DNA of 9,566 nucleotides from Armatimonadaceae bacterium (GCA_030446525.1 JAUJNC010000193.1:1-9566); one strand, 5' to 3'. Shown: positions 1 to 6,579, numbered from the stretch's first letter. Notes: generated from the letters alone by a model not told the origin. Numbers and translations are program-made.

Positions 1-329
1 ACTTCTACGTAGATCACGTTGTCGCGTGCGAGCTGCCGGAACAGGTCGGCGGTGACAAGGCGCAGCTCCTCCTCGGATTGCATCCGCGCTACGCCTTCGG
101 GCGCGCGCGTGAGAAAGTCCGCCAGGCTCGCGCACTTCGCCGGCGCGATGAAATCCCGCTCGTACTCCGCGCGGCCAATGCGTGGGTCGATCCGGGAAAC
201 CACCTCGTAGCTGAGTGAGCAGTCGAGATGCAGGTGCAGCTCCACCTTTGGCAATAGGGCTGTATCCATCGGGTCCTTCGTGTCCGTCGCAGCCGCCGCC
301 TGGGCCGCGGGGATATCCCTTCCGGTCAT
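1..329 (-). CDS. add: Adenosine deaminase, N-terminal part (runs off the window)
   Basis: This is the 5' end of an adenosine deaminase-family metal-dependent hydrolase, which turns adenosine (or a related aminated purine) into inosine plus ammonia in the cytosol. The visible product contains PKVELHLHLDCSLS, with the first two zinc-binding histidines (HLH), then FIAPAKCASLADFL and, at the window edge, DNVIYVEV, the usual VIYxE strand of the barrel. The start is uncertain. ATG at 329 overlaps the mocA stop as ATGA, and the 20 codons it adds have GC-rich third positions typical of coding sequence here. ATG at 269 has AAGGA four bases upstream and gives a more family-like start (MDTALLPKVELHLHL). 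The catalytic Glu and the other zinc ligands lie outside the window. It is the last visible gene of the molybdenum-hydroxylase operon, so a purine link to that enzyme is possible but unproven. The family is clear; the substrate is not. Confidence 0.85.
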   Translation of the reverse strand, partial: MTGRDIPAAQAAAATDTKDPMDTALLPKVELHLHLDCSLSYEVVSRIDPRIGRAEYERDFIAPAKCASLADFLTRAPEGVARMQSEEELRLVTADLFRQLARDNVIYVE

Positions 330-967
330 CGTGCCGCCGTGCCGTCGATCCCCTGTGGATTGTCGCCTGCACCGCTGTCGCCTGCGCGAAGCTGTTCGTA
401 ATCGGCGGGCGTGTCGATGTCGATGGCGCCGGCGGGGAAGGGGATGCCGACGACGTCGTCCTCATGCCCCTTGATGACCCGCTTCGCCCCCTCCGCCCCT
501 TGGAGGGCCGCAAGCTCGCCGAACAGGGCCCGGTCGAACAGGCACGGCACCCCCAGAGCGCCTCCGTACTCCGACGCGATGATCGGTCTGCCGGTGGCAT
601 GGCGCGCCTCCACCAGGGCGTCGATGGTCCGGGCGGAAACGAAGGGCTGATCGCAAAGCAGAACCACGGCGGCCTCCACCCCGGAGATCGTGGCCTCCAG
701 CGCCCGCAATCCGGCGCGAAGGGAGGCGCCCATGCCGTCTTCCCAGTGCGGGTTGTGAGCGACGTGAACCGGGAGGCCGCGCACCTCGGGTTCCAGCTGC
801 TCTGCCCACGCCCCGAGCACCACAACGACCGGGCGGCAAACCGAATCGAGGGCCACCTGGGCCGCGTGTCGCAGAAGGGTGCGGCCCCGGTACGGGAGCA
901 GCTGCTTGGGCCGGCCCAGGCGGGTCGACGCCCCGGCCGCGAGGATCACCAGGCCGACAGCCCGCAA
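326..967 (-). CDS. mocA: Molybdenum cofactor cytidylyltransferase (MocA family)
   Basis: This 213-aa protein is a MobA-like nucleotidyltransferase of the MocA type, which joins CMP from CTP to molybdopterin cofactor to make the MCD form used by xanthine-oxidase-family enzymes. The N-terminal nucleotide-binding signature LAAGASTRLGRPKQLLPY is at residues 9-26. GMGASLRAGL follows at 78-87, the metal-binding CDQPF at 105-109, and the family's DIDTPADY near the C-terminus (183-190). The length is normal for the family. The start is TTG at 967, 22 bases inside the 3' end of xdhC, with a purine-rich GAGGGCGG just upstream; no better in-frame start is visible. MocA rather than MobA (GTP-using) is inferred mainly from the xdhC and iorAB neighbours. 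The last ~15 residues (after EQLRAG) look like an unconserved tail. Confidence 0.92.
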   Translation of the reverse strand: MRAVGLVILAAGASTRLGRPKQLLPYRGRTLLRHAAQVALDSVCRPVVVVLGAWAEQLEPEVRGLPVHVAHNPHWEDGMGASLRAGLRALEATISGVEAAVVLLCDQPFVSARTIDALVEARHATGRPIIASEYGGALGVPCLFDRALFGELAALQGAEGAKRVIKGHEDDVVGIPFPAGAIDIDTPADYEQLRAGDSGAGDNPQGIDGTAAR

Positions 968-2172
968 ACCGCCCTCGCTTTCTCCCGGCTCTGGCCGCCG
1001 AATTCACCCCCTGGCTGACCGTCGTCCGCCTCCGGTCCGGCCGCGCCGGACCGGTGGATCGGCCCTTTCCGTTCCCGCAGAAGGCCGCCGGGGCGGTCCG
1101 CAAGGACGGCCTGGATCTCGGCGACCACGGCCAGGGCGATGCCCTCGGGCGTGTCGGCCCCGATGTCCAATCCGACCGGCGCGTAGAGCTTGTGCAGGTG
1201 TTCGTCCGTCCACGTCGCTCCCTGATCCTTCAGATCCTGGAGCAGCCGCCGGGTCCGGCTCCTGGATCCCAGAACCCCCAGGTAGCGCGCGGGCGACGGC
1301 AGCAGGGCTTTCAGCAGCTTGAGATCATGAAGGTAGTTGTGCGTCATGACCAGCGCCACGGTCTCGTCACCCACCCGGACGCGCTCGCGGGCGGCGTCCG
1401 GGAGCGAGACGACCAGGTCATCCGCTTCGGGGAACCGTGCGGATGTCGCGTAGGCGGGCCGGCCGTCGACCACGGTGACGTGCCATCCCAGCTCCTTGGC
1501 CAGGCGCACGACCGGGATGGCGTCATGGCCCGCGCCGAAGACGACGAGCGGGACGGGCGGCTCGACCACCTCGATAAACACCTCCGCCCGGCCGGTGGCG
1601 AGTACATACACCCTGCTTTCTGAGCGGCGGCTCGCGAGCGCGTCCCGGGCGTCCTCCTGTACCATCTCCCGGAGGCCGGCGTCCGCAAGGTCGTCGATCA
1701 CGCCGCCGTCCGGGTGCAGCAGGAGGCGGCCGCCGGCCTCCGCCCCGATCGGGCCTTCCCCGCCCAGCACCGTGGCCACGACACCGCGCTCCCGGCGGCG
1801 GAGGCATGCCTCGAAGAAACCGATGAGGTCCGGCCGGGTGTCCTTCGGGCGCGCCAGGCGCTCGAACAGGACGTGGATCACGCCGCGGCAGCCCAGGCCG
1901 ACGCCGAAGACGATGTCGTCGTCATCGGTCGTGTCGTAGGACACCACGGCAGGTCCCGCCTCGGTGAGCCGCCACGCCCTTTCGACGACGTCGCTTTCCA
2001 GGCACCCGCCGCTTACGGAACCCGCGCGCCAGCCCTCCTCGGTCACGAGCATGCGGGCGCCGGGCCGCCGATAGGCGGAGCCTTGAACCTTGACGACGGT
2101 GGCGAGGACGGCCGCCTTGCCGGAGCGCTCGGCCTCCCGCGCGGCGTCCACCACCGCTTGCAGCTCTTTCAT
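946..2172 (-). CDS. xdhC: XdhC/CoxI-family molybdenum-cofactor maturation protein
   Basis: This 408-aa protein is an XdhC/CoxI-family factor. Such proteins bind the molybdenum cofactor, help its sulfuration and deliver it to molybdenum hydroxylases; they are not subunits of the finished enzyme. The N-terminal XdhC_CoxI domain shows VQGSAYRRPGARMLV (residues 29-43) and GSVSGGCLE (51-59, with the conserved Cys57). The C-terminal Rossmann-like domain shows VVFGAGHDAIPVVRLAKELG (210-229), VTVVDGRP (232-239) and LGSRSRTRRLL (301-311), then GADTPEGIALAVVAEIQAV (338-356). The last ~45 residues are polar and look unconserved. The start is ATG 2172, giving MKELQAVVDAA; the frame stays open upstream, but that stretch is osmC in another frame. 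No clear Shine-Dalgarno is present, and the start lies 11 bases after the osmC stop, so translation coupling is likely. The gene is intact. Confidence 0.93.
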   Translation of the reverse strand: MKELQAVVDAAREAERSGKAAVLATVVKVQGSAYRRPGARMLVTEEGWRAGSVSGGCLESDVVERAWRLTEAGPAVVSYDTTDDDDIVFGVGLGCRGVIHVLFERLARPKDTRPDLIGFFEACLRRRERGVVATVLGGEGPIGAEAGGRLLLHPDGGVIDDLADAGLREMVQEDARDALASRRSESRVYVLATGRAEVFIEVVEPPVPLVVFGAGHDAIPVVRLAKELGWHVTVVDGRPAYATSARFPEADDLVVSLPDAARERVRVGDETVALVMTHNYLHDLKLLKALLPSPARYLGVLGSRSRTRRLLQDLKDQGATWTDEHLHKLYAPVGLDIGADTPEGIALAVVAEIQAVLADRPGGLLRERKGPIHRSGAAGPEADDGQPGGEFGGQSREKARAVCGLSAW

Positions 2173-2183
2173 GAGACAGTTCG

Positions 2184-2618
2184 CTACGAGCCCTGGACCA
2201 GCGCCGCGTCCAGGGTGATCTCCGTGCCCGCCAGGGCCTTGGAGACCGGGCAGTTTTCCTTGGCCGCCTGGGCCTGTTGCCGGAAGGTCGCCTCGTCGAT
2301 CCCCGGGACTTCGGCCTGCGTGTGAAGGTCGATGCGGGTGATGGCGAAACCCTGGCCGACCGGGCCGAAATGCACATCGGCCGTGGTGTGGATGCGGGTC
2401 GGCGGGAAGCCCTCCTGCCCCAGCTGCGCCGACAATGCCATCGAGAAACAGCCGGCATGGGCGGCGCCGATCAGCTCTTCCGGGTTGGTGCCCGTACCCT
2501 CTTCCATGCGCGAGCGGAAGCTGTACGGCCCCTCGAAAGCGCCGCTGCCCAGTTTCATCGTGCCCTGACCTTCGCGAAGGTCGCCGCTCCATTGTGCTTC
2601 CGCGTGTCGGATAGCCAT
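2184..2618 (-). CDS. osmC: OsmC-family peroxiredoxin
   Basis: This 144-aa cytosolic protein belongs to the OsmC family of thiol peroxidases, which reduce organic hydroperoxides. Both redox cysteines are in their usual settings: Cys57 in EELIGAAHAGCFSMALS and Cys123 in ENCPVSKAL. The length is typical and the gene looks intact. The start is ATG 2618 (MAIRHAEAQWSGD), preceded by AAGGGG nine bases upstream. The frame is open for at least another 55 codons to an ATG with a better ribosome-binding site (see the small ORF at 2642-2783), but the family normally starts near the residue chosen here. It sits inside the molybdenum-hydroxylase operon between the enzyme subunits and xdhC. A role in removing peroxides made by, or damaging to, that enzyme is inference. 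Confidence 0.92.
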   Translation of the reverse strand: MAIRHAEAQWSGDLREGQGTMKLGSGAFEGPYSFRSRMEEGTGTNPEELIGAAHAGCFSMALSAQLGQEGFPPTRIHTTADVHFGPVGQGFAITRIDLHTQAEVPGIDEATFRQQAQAAKENCPVSKALAGTEITLDAALVQGS

Positions 2619-2641
2619 ATCTTCTTGCCCCTTTCCATGTA

Positions 2642-2783
2642 CTAAATTCCCGCGGGCGCGGGGGCCGCGTCGGGATGCTTCGTCAGATGTCCCCGCCGGC
2701 ACGGGCACGCCCAGGCCGAGGGCCAGGGCTGCCGGCCCGTACGACTCCAGCCGATCCACCGCCGTTTCCAGCCCGTCACCCAT
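2642..2783 (-). CDS. Possible small protein of unknown function, perhaps frameshifted
   Basis: ATG 2783 follows a good ribosome-binding site (GGAGAAAGGA, 2798-2789, five bases upstream), the same ten bases found upstream of the methyltransferase gene. The first 31 residues (from MGDGLETAVDRLESYG to GVPVPAG) look coding, with a short helix and a hydrophobic run. After that, two readings are possible. The uninterrupted frame runs on into osmC as a 55-residue extension. A one-base shift in GGCGGGGACATC (around 2690-2700) would instead give a ~46-aa protein ending in KHPDAAPAPAGI with TAG at 2644-2642, just before the osmC ribosome-binding site. GC-rich third positions slightly favour the second reading. 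I do not recognise the family. The coordinates given are for the shifted reading. Confidence 0.4.
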
Positions 2784-2835
2784 CGTGTTCCTTTCTCCGA
2801 AACGGTCGGATCGTGCGGGAGGGCGAGCCCTGCCC

Positions 2836-5046
2836 CTACAGCAGTTTGTCGGGCGTGATGGGCAGGTCCCGAACGCGCTTGCCGGTCGCGTGGAAGACGG
2901 CGTTGGCGATCGCCGCCGCCGCGGGGCCCTGGGCGGCCTCGCCGGCGCCGAGCGGCGGCTCGTCCGGACGATCCCGCAGCACGACATCGACGACGGGCGC
3001 CTCGGGGAAGCGCAGGATCGGGTACGTGTCCCAATCGCGGCTCGTGACCCGCCGGCGGTCGAAGGCGACCTGCTCCTTCAGTGTCCAGCTCGCCGACTGG
3101 ATGACACCCCCCTCGATCTGATTGCGCAGCCCGTCCGGGTTCACGACCTGCCCGGCATCCACCGCCGCGACGGCCCGCACGACCCGGACCTGGCCGGCAG
3201 GCGTACCGACCTCGACCTCGGCGCAGACGGCGCAGTAGGCCGCATGGTTCTTGTAGCGCGCAAAGCCGATCCCGCGCCCGCGGCCACGCGGCAGCTCGCC
3301 CGCGCCCCACCCGATCGCACTCGCCGCCGCTTCGAGGACGGCGCGCCCGCGCCCGTCCTTCAGGTGGCGCAGGCGGAACGCGAGCGGATCCGCCCCGGCC
3401 GCCTGCGCCAGCTCGTCCAGGAACGACTCCAGGGCGAAGACGTTGGCGTACGCCCCCAGGCTGCGCAGGGCGGAGACGCGCAGCGGCCCCCGGAACGAGC
3501 GCGCGACGATGCGCTGGTTGGGCAGGGCGTAGAGCGGCTCGGCGTTGCGGTACCCGCCCGCCGAATTGCCCGCGGAGGGCAGCTCCCGCGGCTCGGCCAG
3601 GTGGCGCGCCGCCAGCAGCGCACCCGCATCCCCGCCCGGCCGCGTGCTGTGCGCGTCGGTCCACACCGCATAATCCCACGCCACGACGTTCCCCGCCGCG
3701 TCCAGACCGCCGCGGATGTCGATCATCATCGCCGACCCGTACGGCTCCCACCCGTGCTCGTCCTCGCGCATCCACTGCACCCGGACCGGCCTGTCCGGCA
3801 CGGCCCGCGCGAGCAGCGCCGCGTCGGCGGCGACGTCGTCGGCGCCGTTGTGTCCGTAACAGCCCGCGCCCGGGACGCTGATCACCCGGATCTTCTCGGG
3901 CGGCATCGCCAGCAGGTCCGCCAGCGACCGGCGCAGGGGGAACACGCCCTGGCTGTGCGTCCACACCGCGAGGGAGCCGTCTCGCAGCTCGGCTAAGGCG
4001 CAGGACGGGCCGAGCGACGCGTGCATCAGGTAGGGCCGGGTGTAGGTCGCCGCCAGGCGCACGTCCGCGTCGCGCAGCGCCGCTTCGGCGTCCCCCTCGT
4101 CCCGGACGACCCGGTCCTGGGTGGGCGACTCACGCAAACGCCTGTTCCAATCCCGGAAATCCGGTAGATCCTCTCCTTCGGACCAGAGCGCCCCCTGCCG
4201 GAGGCGTTCCGCGGCGCGTATCGCCTGCTCTTCACGCTCTGCCGCCACGGCCACGAAGCTGCCGTCGCGCACCACCTTCACGACGCCGGGCAGGGCGCGG
4301 ACCTCGGTCTCGGGGATCGACCGCAGCCGCGCGCCGTAGCTCGGGGGGCGTACGATGCGCCCGTGCAGCATGCCGGGGGGCCGCAGGTCGTGCACGTAGA
4401 CGGGGCCGCCCGTCACGATGTCCGGAAGGTCCAGGCGCGGGACGGACTTCCCCACGAGCCGGTACTGTTCCGGCCTCTTCACCGGCGCCGCGCCCGAAGC
4501 GTTGCGCTCTATGCGCTTGCCGCCGAGCAGCTCGCCGTAGGGCACACCGGCCGCGCCGCCTCGGACGCTTACGCGCCCGTCGCGCGCCTCTAAACGCCCG
4601 GCGGGCTCCCCGAGCCGCTCCGCGGCAAGCCCGATCAGGACCTGACGCGCTTCCGCCGCGGCGCCGCGGGAGCGCCCGGCCGCTCTCTTCGATCGAGAAG
4701 CTCCCGGCGGTGTAGCTCGTCGGGCGTCAAGCCCGTATCGGCCAGGACCATCCGCACGCGCTCGATCGCGACGTCCAGCCCGTCCGCCGCGATCTGCGCC
4801 AGCGCGGTCTTGATCCCTTGCCCCAGGCTCGGTCTTGCCGGTGAAGACGGTGACCGTCTCGTCGGCGTTGATCCGGATCCACGAATCGATGCGGGCTTGC
4901 CCCTTCGGGCCGCCCGGCGCTTTGGTGTTGCCGGCACCCTGCGTGGCCTGCGCGCAGTCCGGCGCCGGGGACAGCAGGCTAAAGCCGACGACCAGAGTGC
5001 CCGTCTTCATGAAAAACTCCCGCCGTGATGACACCGGGCTTGTCAT
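2836..5046 (-). CDS. iorB: Molybdopterin-binding subunit of an IorB-like (isoquinoline 1-oxidoreductase type) hydroxylase, with an internal frame-shifted patch
   Basis: This is the large MCD-binding subunit of a xanthine-oxidase-family enzyme of the IorB/periplasmic aldehyde dehydrogenase type. Such enzymes hydroxylate N-heterocycles or oxidise aldehydes, passing electrons to the [2Fe-2S] partner. The 736-aa reading starts at ATG 5046 (ATGA overlap with iorA). It opens with a Tat-like signal: SSRREFFMKTG, then a hydrophobic run ending near SLLSPA. Later motifs include GAGCYGHNGADD, VQWMREDEHGWEPYGSAM, GGYRNAEPLYALPNQ, RHLKDGRGRAVLEAAA, QIEGGVIQSASWTLKEQ and PLGAGEAAQGPAAAAIANAV, with the catalytic Glu near residue 703. 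Residues ~74-126 are in the wrong frame. Three indels (near 4826, 4715 and 4669) hide the expected LGQGIKTALAQIAADGLD, ADTGLTPDE and YTAGSFSIEESGRAL; together they restore the frame, so the ORF stays open. The family call is firm; the substrate is unknown. Confidence 0.9.
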   Translation of the reverse strand: MTSPVSSRREFFMKTGTLVVGFSLLSPAPDCAQATQGAGNTKAPGGPKGQARIDSWIRINADETVTVFTGKTEPGARDQDRAGADRGGRAGRRDRARADGPGRYGLDARRATPPGASRSKRAAGRSRGAAAEARQVLIGLAAERLGEPAGRLEARDGRVSVRGGAAGVPYGELLGGKRIERNASGAAPVKRPEQYRLVGKSVPRLDLPDIVTGGPVYVHDLRPPGMLHGRIVRPPSYGARLRSIPETEVRALPGVVKVVRDGSFVAVAAEREEQAIRAAERLRQGALWSEGEDLPDFRDWNRRLRESPTQDRVVRDEGDAEAALRDADVRLAATYTRPYLMHASLGPSCALAELRDGSLAVWTHSQGVFPLRRSLADLLAMPPEKIRVISVPGAGCYGHNGADDVAADAALLARAVPDRPVRVQWMREDEHGWEPYGSAMMIDIRGGLDAAGNVVAWDYAVWTDAHSTRPGGDAGALLAARHLAEPRELPSAGNSAGGYRNAEPLYALPNQRIVARSFRGPLRVSALRSLGAYANVFALESFLDELAQAAGADPLAFRLRHLKDGRGRAVLEAAASAIGWGAGELPRGRGRGIGFARYKNHAAYCAVCAEVEVGTPAGQVRVVRAVAAVDAGQVVNPDGLRNQIEGGVIQSASWTLKEQVAFDRRRVTSRDWDTYPILRFPEAPVVDVVLRDRPDEPPLGAGEAAQGPAAAAIANAVFHATGKRVRDLPITPDKLL

Positions 5047-5508
5047 CGCGCCCTCTCCCGGGCGGCCCGCTGCACGGCGCGCAGGATCCGCGCGTGCGTC
5101 CCGCAGCGGCACAGCACGCGCTGCCTCTCTCGGATCTCGGCCTCGGACGGGTCCGGTTCGCGGTCCAGAGCGCCTTCGCGCGCACGATCATCCCGTTGAT
5201 GCAGAAGCCGCACTGCGCCGCCTGCTCGGCGATAAAGGCCTTCTGGATGGGTGCGGCTCTGCTTCGTGCCCAGCCCCTCCAGCGTCGTTATGGCGCGCCC
5301 CTCGGCCTCGGAGGCGGGAAGGCGGCAGGTCGGAACGGCCTCGCCGTCCACCAGGGCCATGCACGACCCGCACTGCTCCAGGCCGCAGCCGAACTTCGGC
5401 CCGTTCAGGAGGAGGTCATTGCGCAAAAACGTACAGCAGCGGGGTCTCCGGTTCGACCTCGACCGTATGGGACCGCCCGTTGACGTTCAGCGTGATCGCC
5501 TGTGGCAT
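5043..5508 (-). pseudogene. iorA: [2Fe-2S] subunit of the IorA-like hydroxylase, frameshifted
   Basis: This is the small electron-transfer subunit, partner of the iorB product, about 155 aa once repaired. Pieces lie in different frames. MPQAITLNVNGRSHTVEVEP to PLLYV runs from ATG 5508. LRNDLLLNGPKFGCGLEQCGSC, with the plant-type [2Fe-2S] cysteines, then runs to about 5250. IQKAFIAEQAAQCGFCINGM to RAKAL, with half of the second cluster, follows to about 5170. LDREPDPSEAEIRE to VLCRCGTHARILRAVQRA then runs to TGA at 5043. The breaks are an extra base in the A5 run 5425-5429 (plus strand), a shift near 5244-5252, which could be loss of GATCC between ATCC repeats, and one missing C near 5166-5170. 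As written, translation from ATG 5508 stops about 30 codons in. It is either a real pseudogene or a sequence-quality artefact. The conserved motifs are otherwise perfect, which favours error or very recent loss. Confidence 0.85.
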
Positions 5509-5517
5509 CGCATATCT

Positions 5518-5523
5518 ATTGTA
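5518..5523 (-). promoter_or_regulatory. Possible -10 box of the iorA operon
   Basis: On the minus strand TACAAT lies nine bases upstream of the iorA ATG (5508), with only a weak CTGCAA-like -35 seventeen bases further upstream. No Shine-Dalgarno is visible before that ATG. A -10 box this close to the start would give a very short or absent leader. This is weak, single-motif evidence. Confidence 0.3.
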
Positions 5524-5626
5524 CCGGTTTTCCCCGCCGTTTGCAGCCGCTTGCCGAACGTGATGGGCGGTCCTCTCCTTGGTGAACCTGTCCTGGCGCC
5601 GGAGGGTTGGGGTTGGCGTTCAGTTC

Positions 5627-6246
5627 TCACCGGGTAGTCTGCGCCTGGGCGAGCGCTCGTGCGGCTTCGTCGGGCCGCATCTGCACGTCGTAGAGCGGCG
5701 CGTTCGTCTGGAAGAGCACTCCGGCGCGCAGCAGCCCGGCGTCGATGGGCGTGAACTTCGAGTCGGCGATCAGGCGCGCGGCGCGGGCGCGGGCGTCGGG
5801 GTCGTCGCCGCAAAAGAAGACGGCCAGTCCCGGCGCCGCGCCGCCGTCGGCGACCTGGGACATGACGCCCGCCCGCATCATGTTGTAAGCCTTCACGACG
5901 CGCGTTTGGGGCAGCATCGCCGCGAGGTATTCGCTTTCGCTGCGCCCGCCGAGGTCGATCTGGCCGTCGCGCTGCGGGTAGTAATTGGCGGCGCTGAGCA
6001 GGATTTTGCCCGCCAGAGCCTCGGCGGGCAGTTGCGCCAGTTGGCCGAACAGGACCGCTTCGAGCACGACGTCTCCGAACGCCGCCGCTTCCCGCGGCGT
6101 GCCGACTTGAGCGTTGTTGGCCTGTCGCGCGAGTTCGCGCAAAGCGTCGGGACGACGCGAACTAAAGAAGATCGCGTGCCCGGCCTGCGCCCACAAACGT
6201 CCCAGCGCCGCCGATGTTGCCCGGCTCCGATGATGCCGATGTTCAT
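5627..6246 (-). pseudogene. NADPH-dependent F420 reductase-like (NAD-binding) protein, frameshifted near the N-terminus
   Basis: This is an NADP-binding protein of the F420-dependent NADP oxidoreductase family, about 206 aa once repaired. Such proteins move hydride between NADPH and F420 or an unknown partner. The start is ATG 6246 with GGAGG four bases upstream, giving MNIGIIGAG, the first strand and glycine loop of a Rossmann fold. The frame then breaks. One extra base in the C run 6220-6222 (plus strand) and loss of a GC pair near 6205-6208 are needed to read NIGGALGRLWAQAGHAIFFS. From there the frame is open to TGA at 5627. It shows DVVLEAVLFGQLAQLP, KILLSAANYYPQRDG, VVKAYNMMRAGVM, AVFFCGDDPDA, ARLIADSKFTPIDAG and FQTNAPLYDV. 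It lies 118 bases upstream of iorA, facing the same way, and may share a transcript. True F420 use is not shown by the sequence. Confidence 0.8.
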
Positions 6247-6260
6247 GCGGCCTCCGTCTT

Positions 6261-6432
6261 TCACAGCGCGCCGACGTATTCGCGAAAGCCCATGATTTTC
6301 CTGTTCCCGACGGGGAACACCATGGCGTTGTAACCCCGGTAAGAGCCCCGCCGCGCCGGTGCCCCGTGAGTCGGAGTGCGGTTTGGAAACGTCGACCGTC
6401 TTCGCCCTGCCTTCACACCTTCCGTGAAGCAA
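6261..6432 (-). pseudogene. SnoaL/NTF2-like C-terminal remnant
   Basis: The stretch YNAMVFPVGNRKIMGFREYV ends in TGA at 6263-6261, only 14 bases before the ATG of the next gene. It resembles the last two strands of SnoaL-like (NTF2-fold) proteins, which typically read as Y-x-x-VF-x-V-x-x-GKI-x-x-x-REY. In a different frame just upstream, EGRAKTVDV (about 6414-6388) matches the strand that normally comes before. The N-terminal half is missing, and no start codon with a ribosome-binding site fits, so I read this as a decayed fragment. The resemblance is from memory of the family and rests on short motifs. Confidence 0.4.
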
Positions 6433-6543
6433 CTACCCGTCTTGCTGTGCTGCGCCCAAGTTGTCATCGGTTCGGCGTATCTTGCTGGCGCCGATCAGGA
6501 TGGTGGAGACGTGCGTAGGCACTTTTCCTGCCCTCGGCTTCAT
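6433..6543 (-). pseudogene. Aldo/keto reductase C-terminal remnant
   Basis: The 36-codon reading from ATG 6543 to TAG 6435-6433 contains VSTILIGASKIRRTDDNLGA. This closely resembles the NADPH-binding segment near the C-terminus of aldo/keto reductases (V-T-S-V-L-I-G-A-S-K then NLGAL). The barrel that should precede it (~270 residues) is absent; upstream sequence is a hairpin and then the end of the methyltransferase gene. It is therefore a truncated tail, not a functional gene. The ATG is probably incidental. The similarity is short but covers a distinctive motif. Confidence 0.5.
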
Positions 6544-6546
6544 GCC

Positions 6547-6569
6547 GCCGGGCGTTGAAAACGCCCGGC
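6547..6569 (-). terminator. 10-bp hairpin after the methyltransferase gene
   Basis: GCCGGGCGTT and AACGCCCGGC form a perfect 10-bp stem around a 3-nt loop, starting 10 bases after the TAA of the methyltransferase gene (6582-6580). No T-run follows on the minus strand, so it may be a Rho-assisted or weak terminator, or a 3'-end stabilising hairpin, rather than a classic intrinsic terminator. It also marks the edge of the gene remnants. Confidence 0.55.
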
Positions 6570-6579
6570 ATCGTTCTGT

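Noticed and set aside
215..1018. Plus-strand open frame of 267 codons opposite mocA
   Set aside because: It is low-complexity antisense reading of mocA and the start of add, with no family signature.
2173..2592. Upstream extension of xdhC in the same frame
   Set aside because: The extra ~140 codons lie over osmC in another frame, and XdhC proteins start near MKELQAVVDAA.
2642..3964. Minus-strand frame of 440 codons overlapping iorB and ending before osmC
   Set aside because: It is an Arg/Gly/Ala-rich shadow of iorB; only its last part overlaps the small ORF discussed separately.
2785..3996. Plus-strand open frame of about 400 codons opposite iorB
   Set aside because: Its product is Arg/Pro/Asp-rich without any recognisable motif, and the opposite strand encodes clear IorB motifs. 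Long antisense frames are expected in GC-rich genes.
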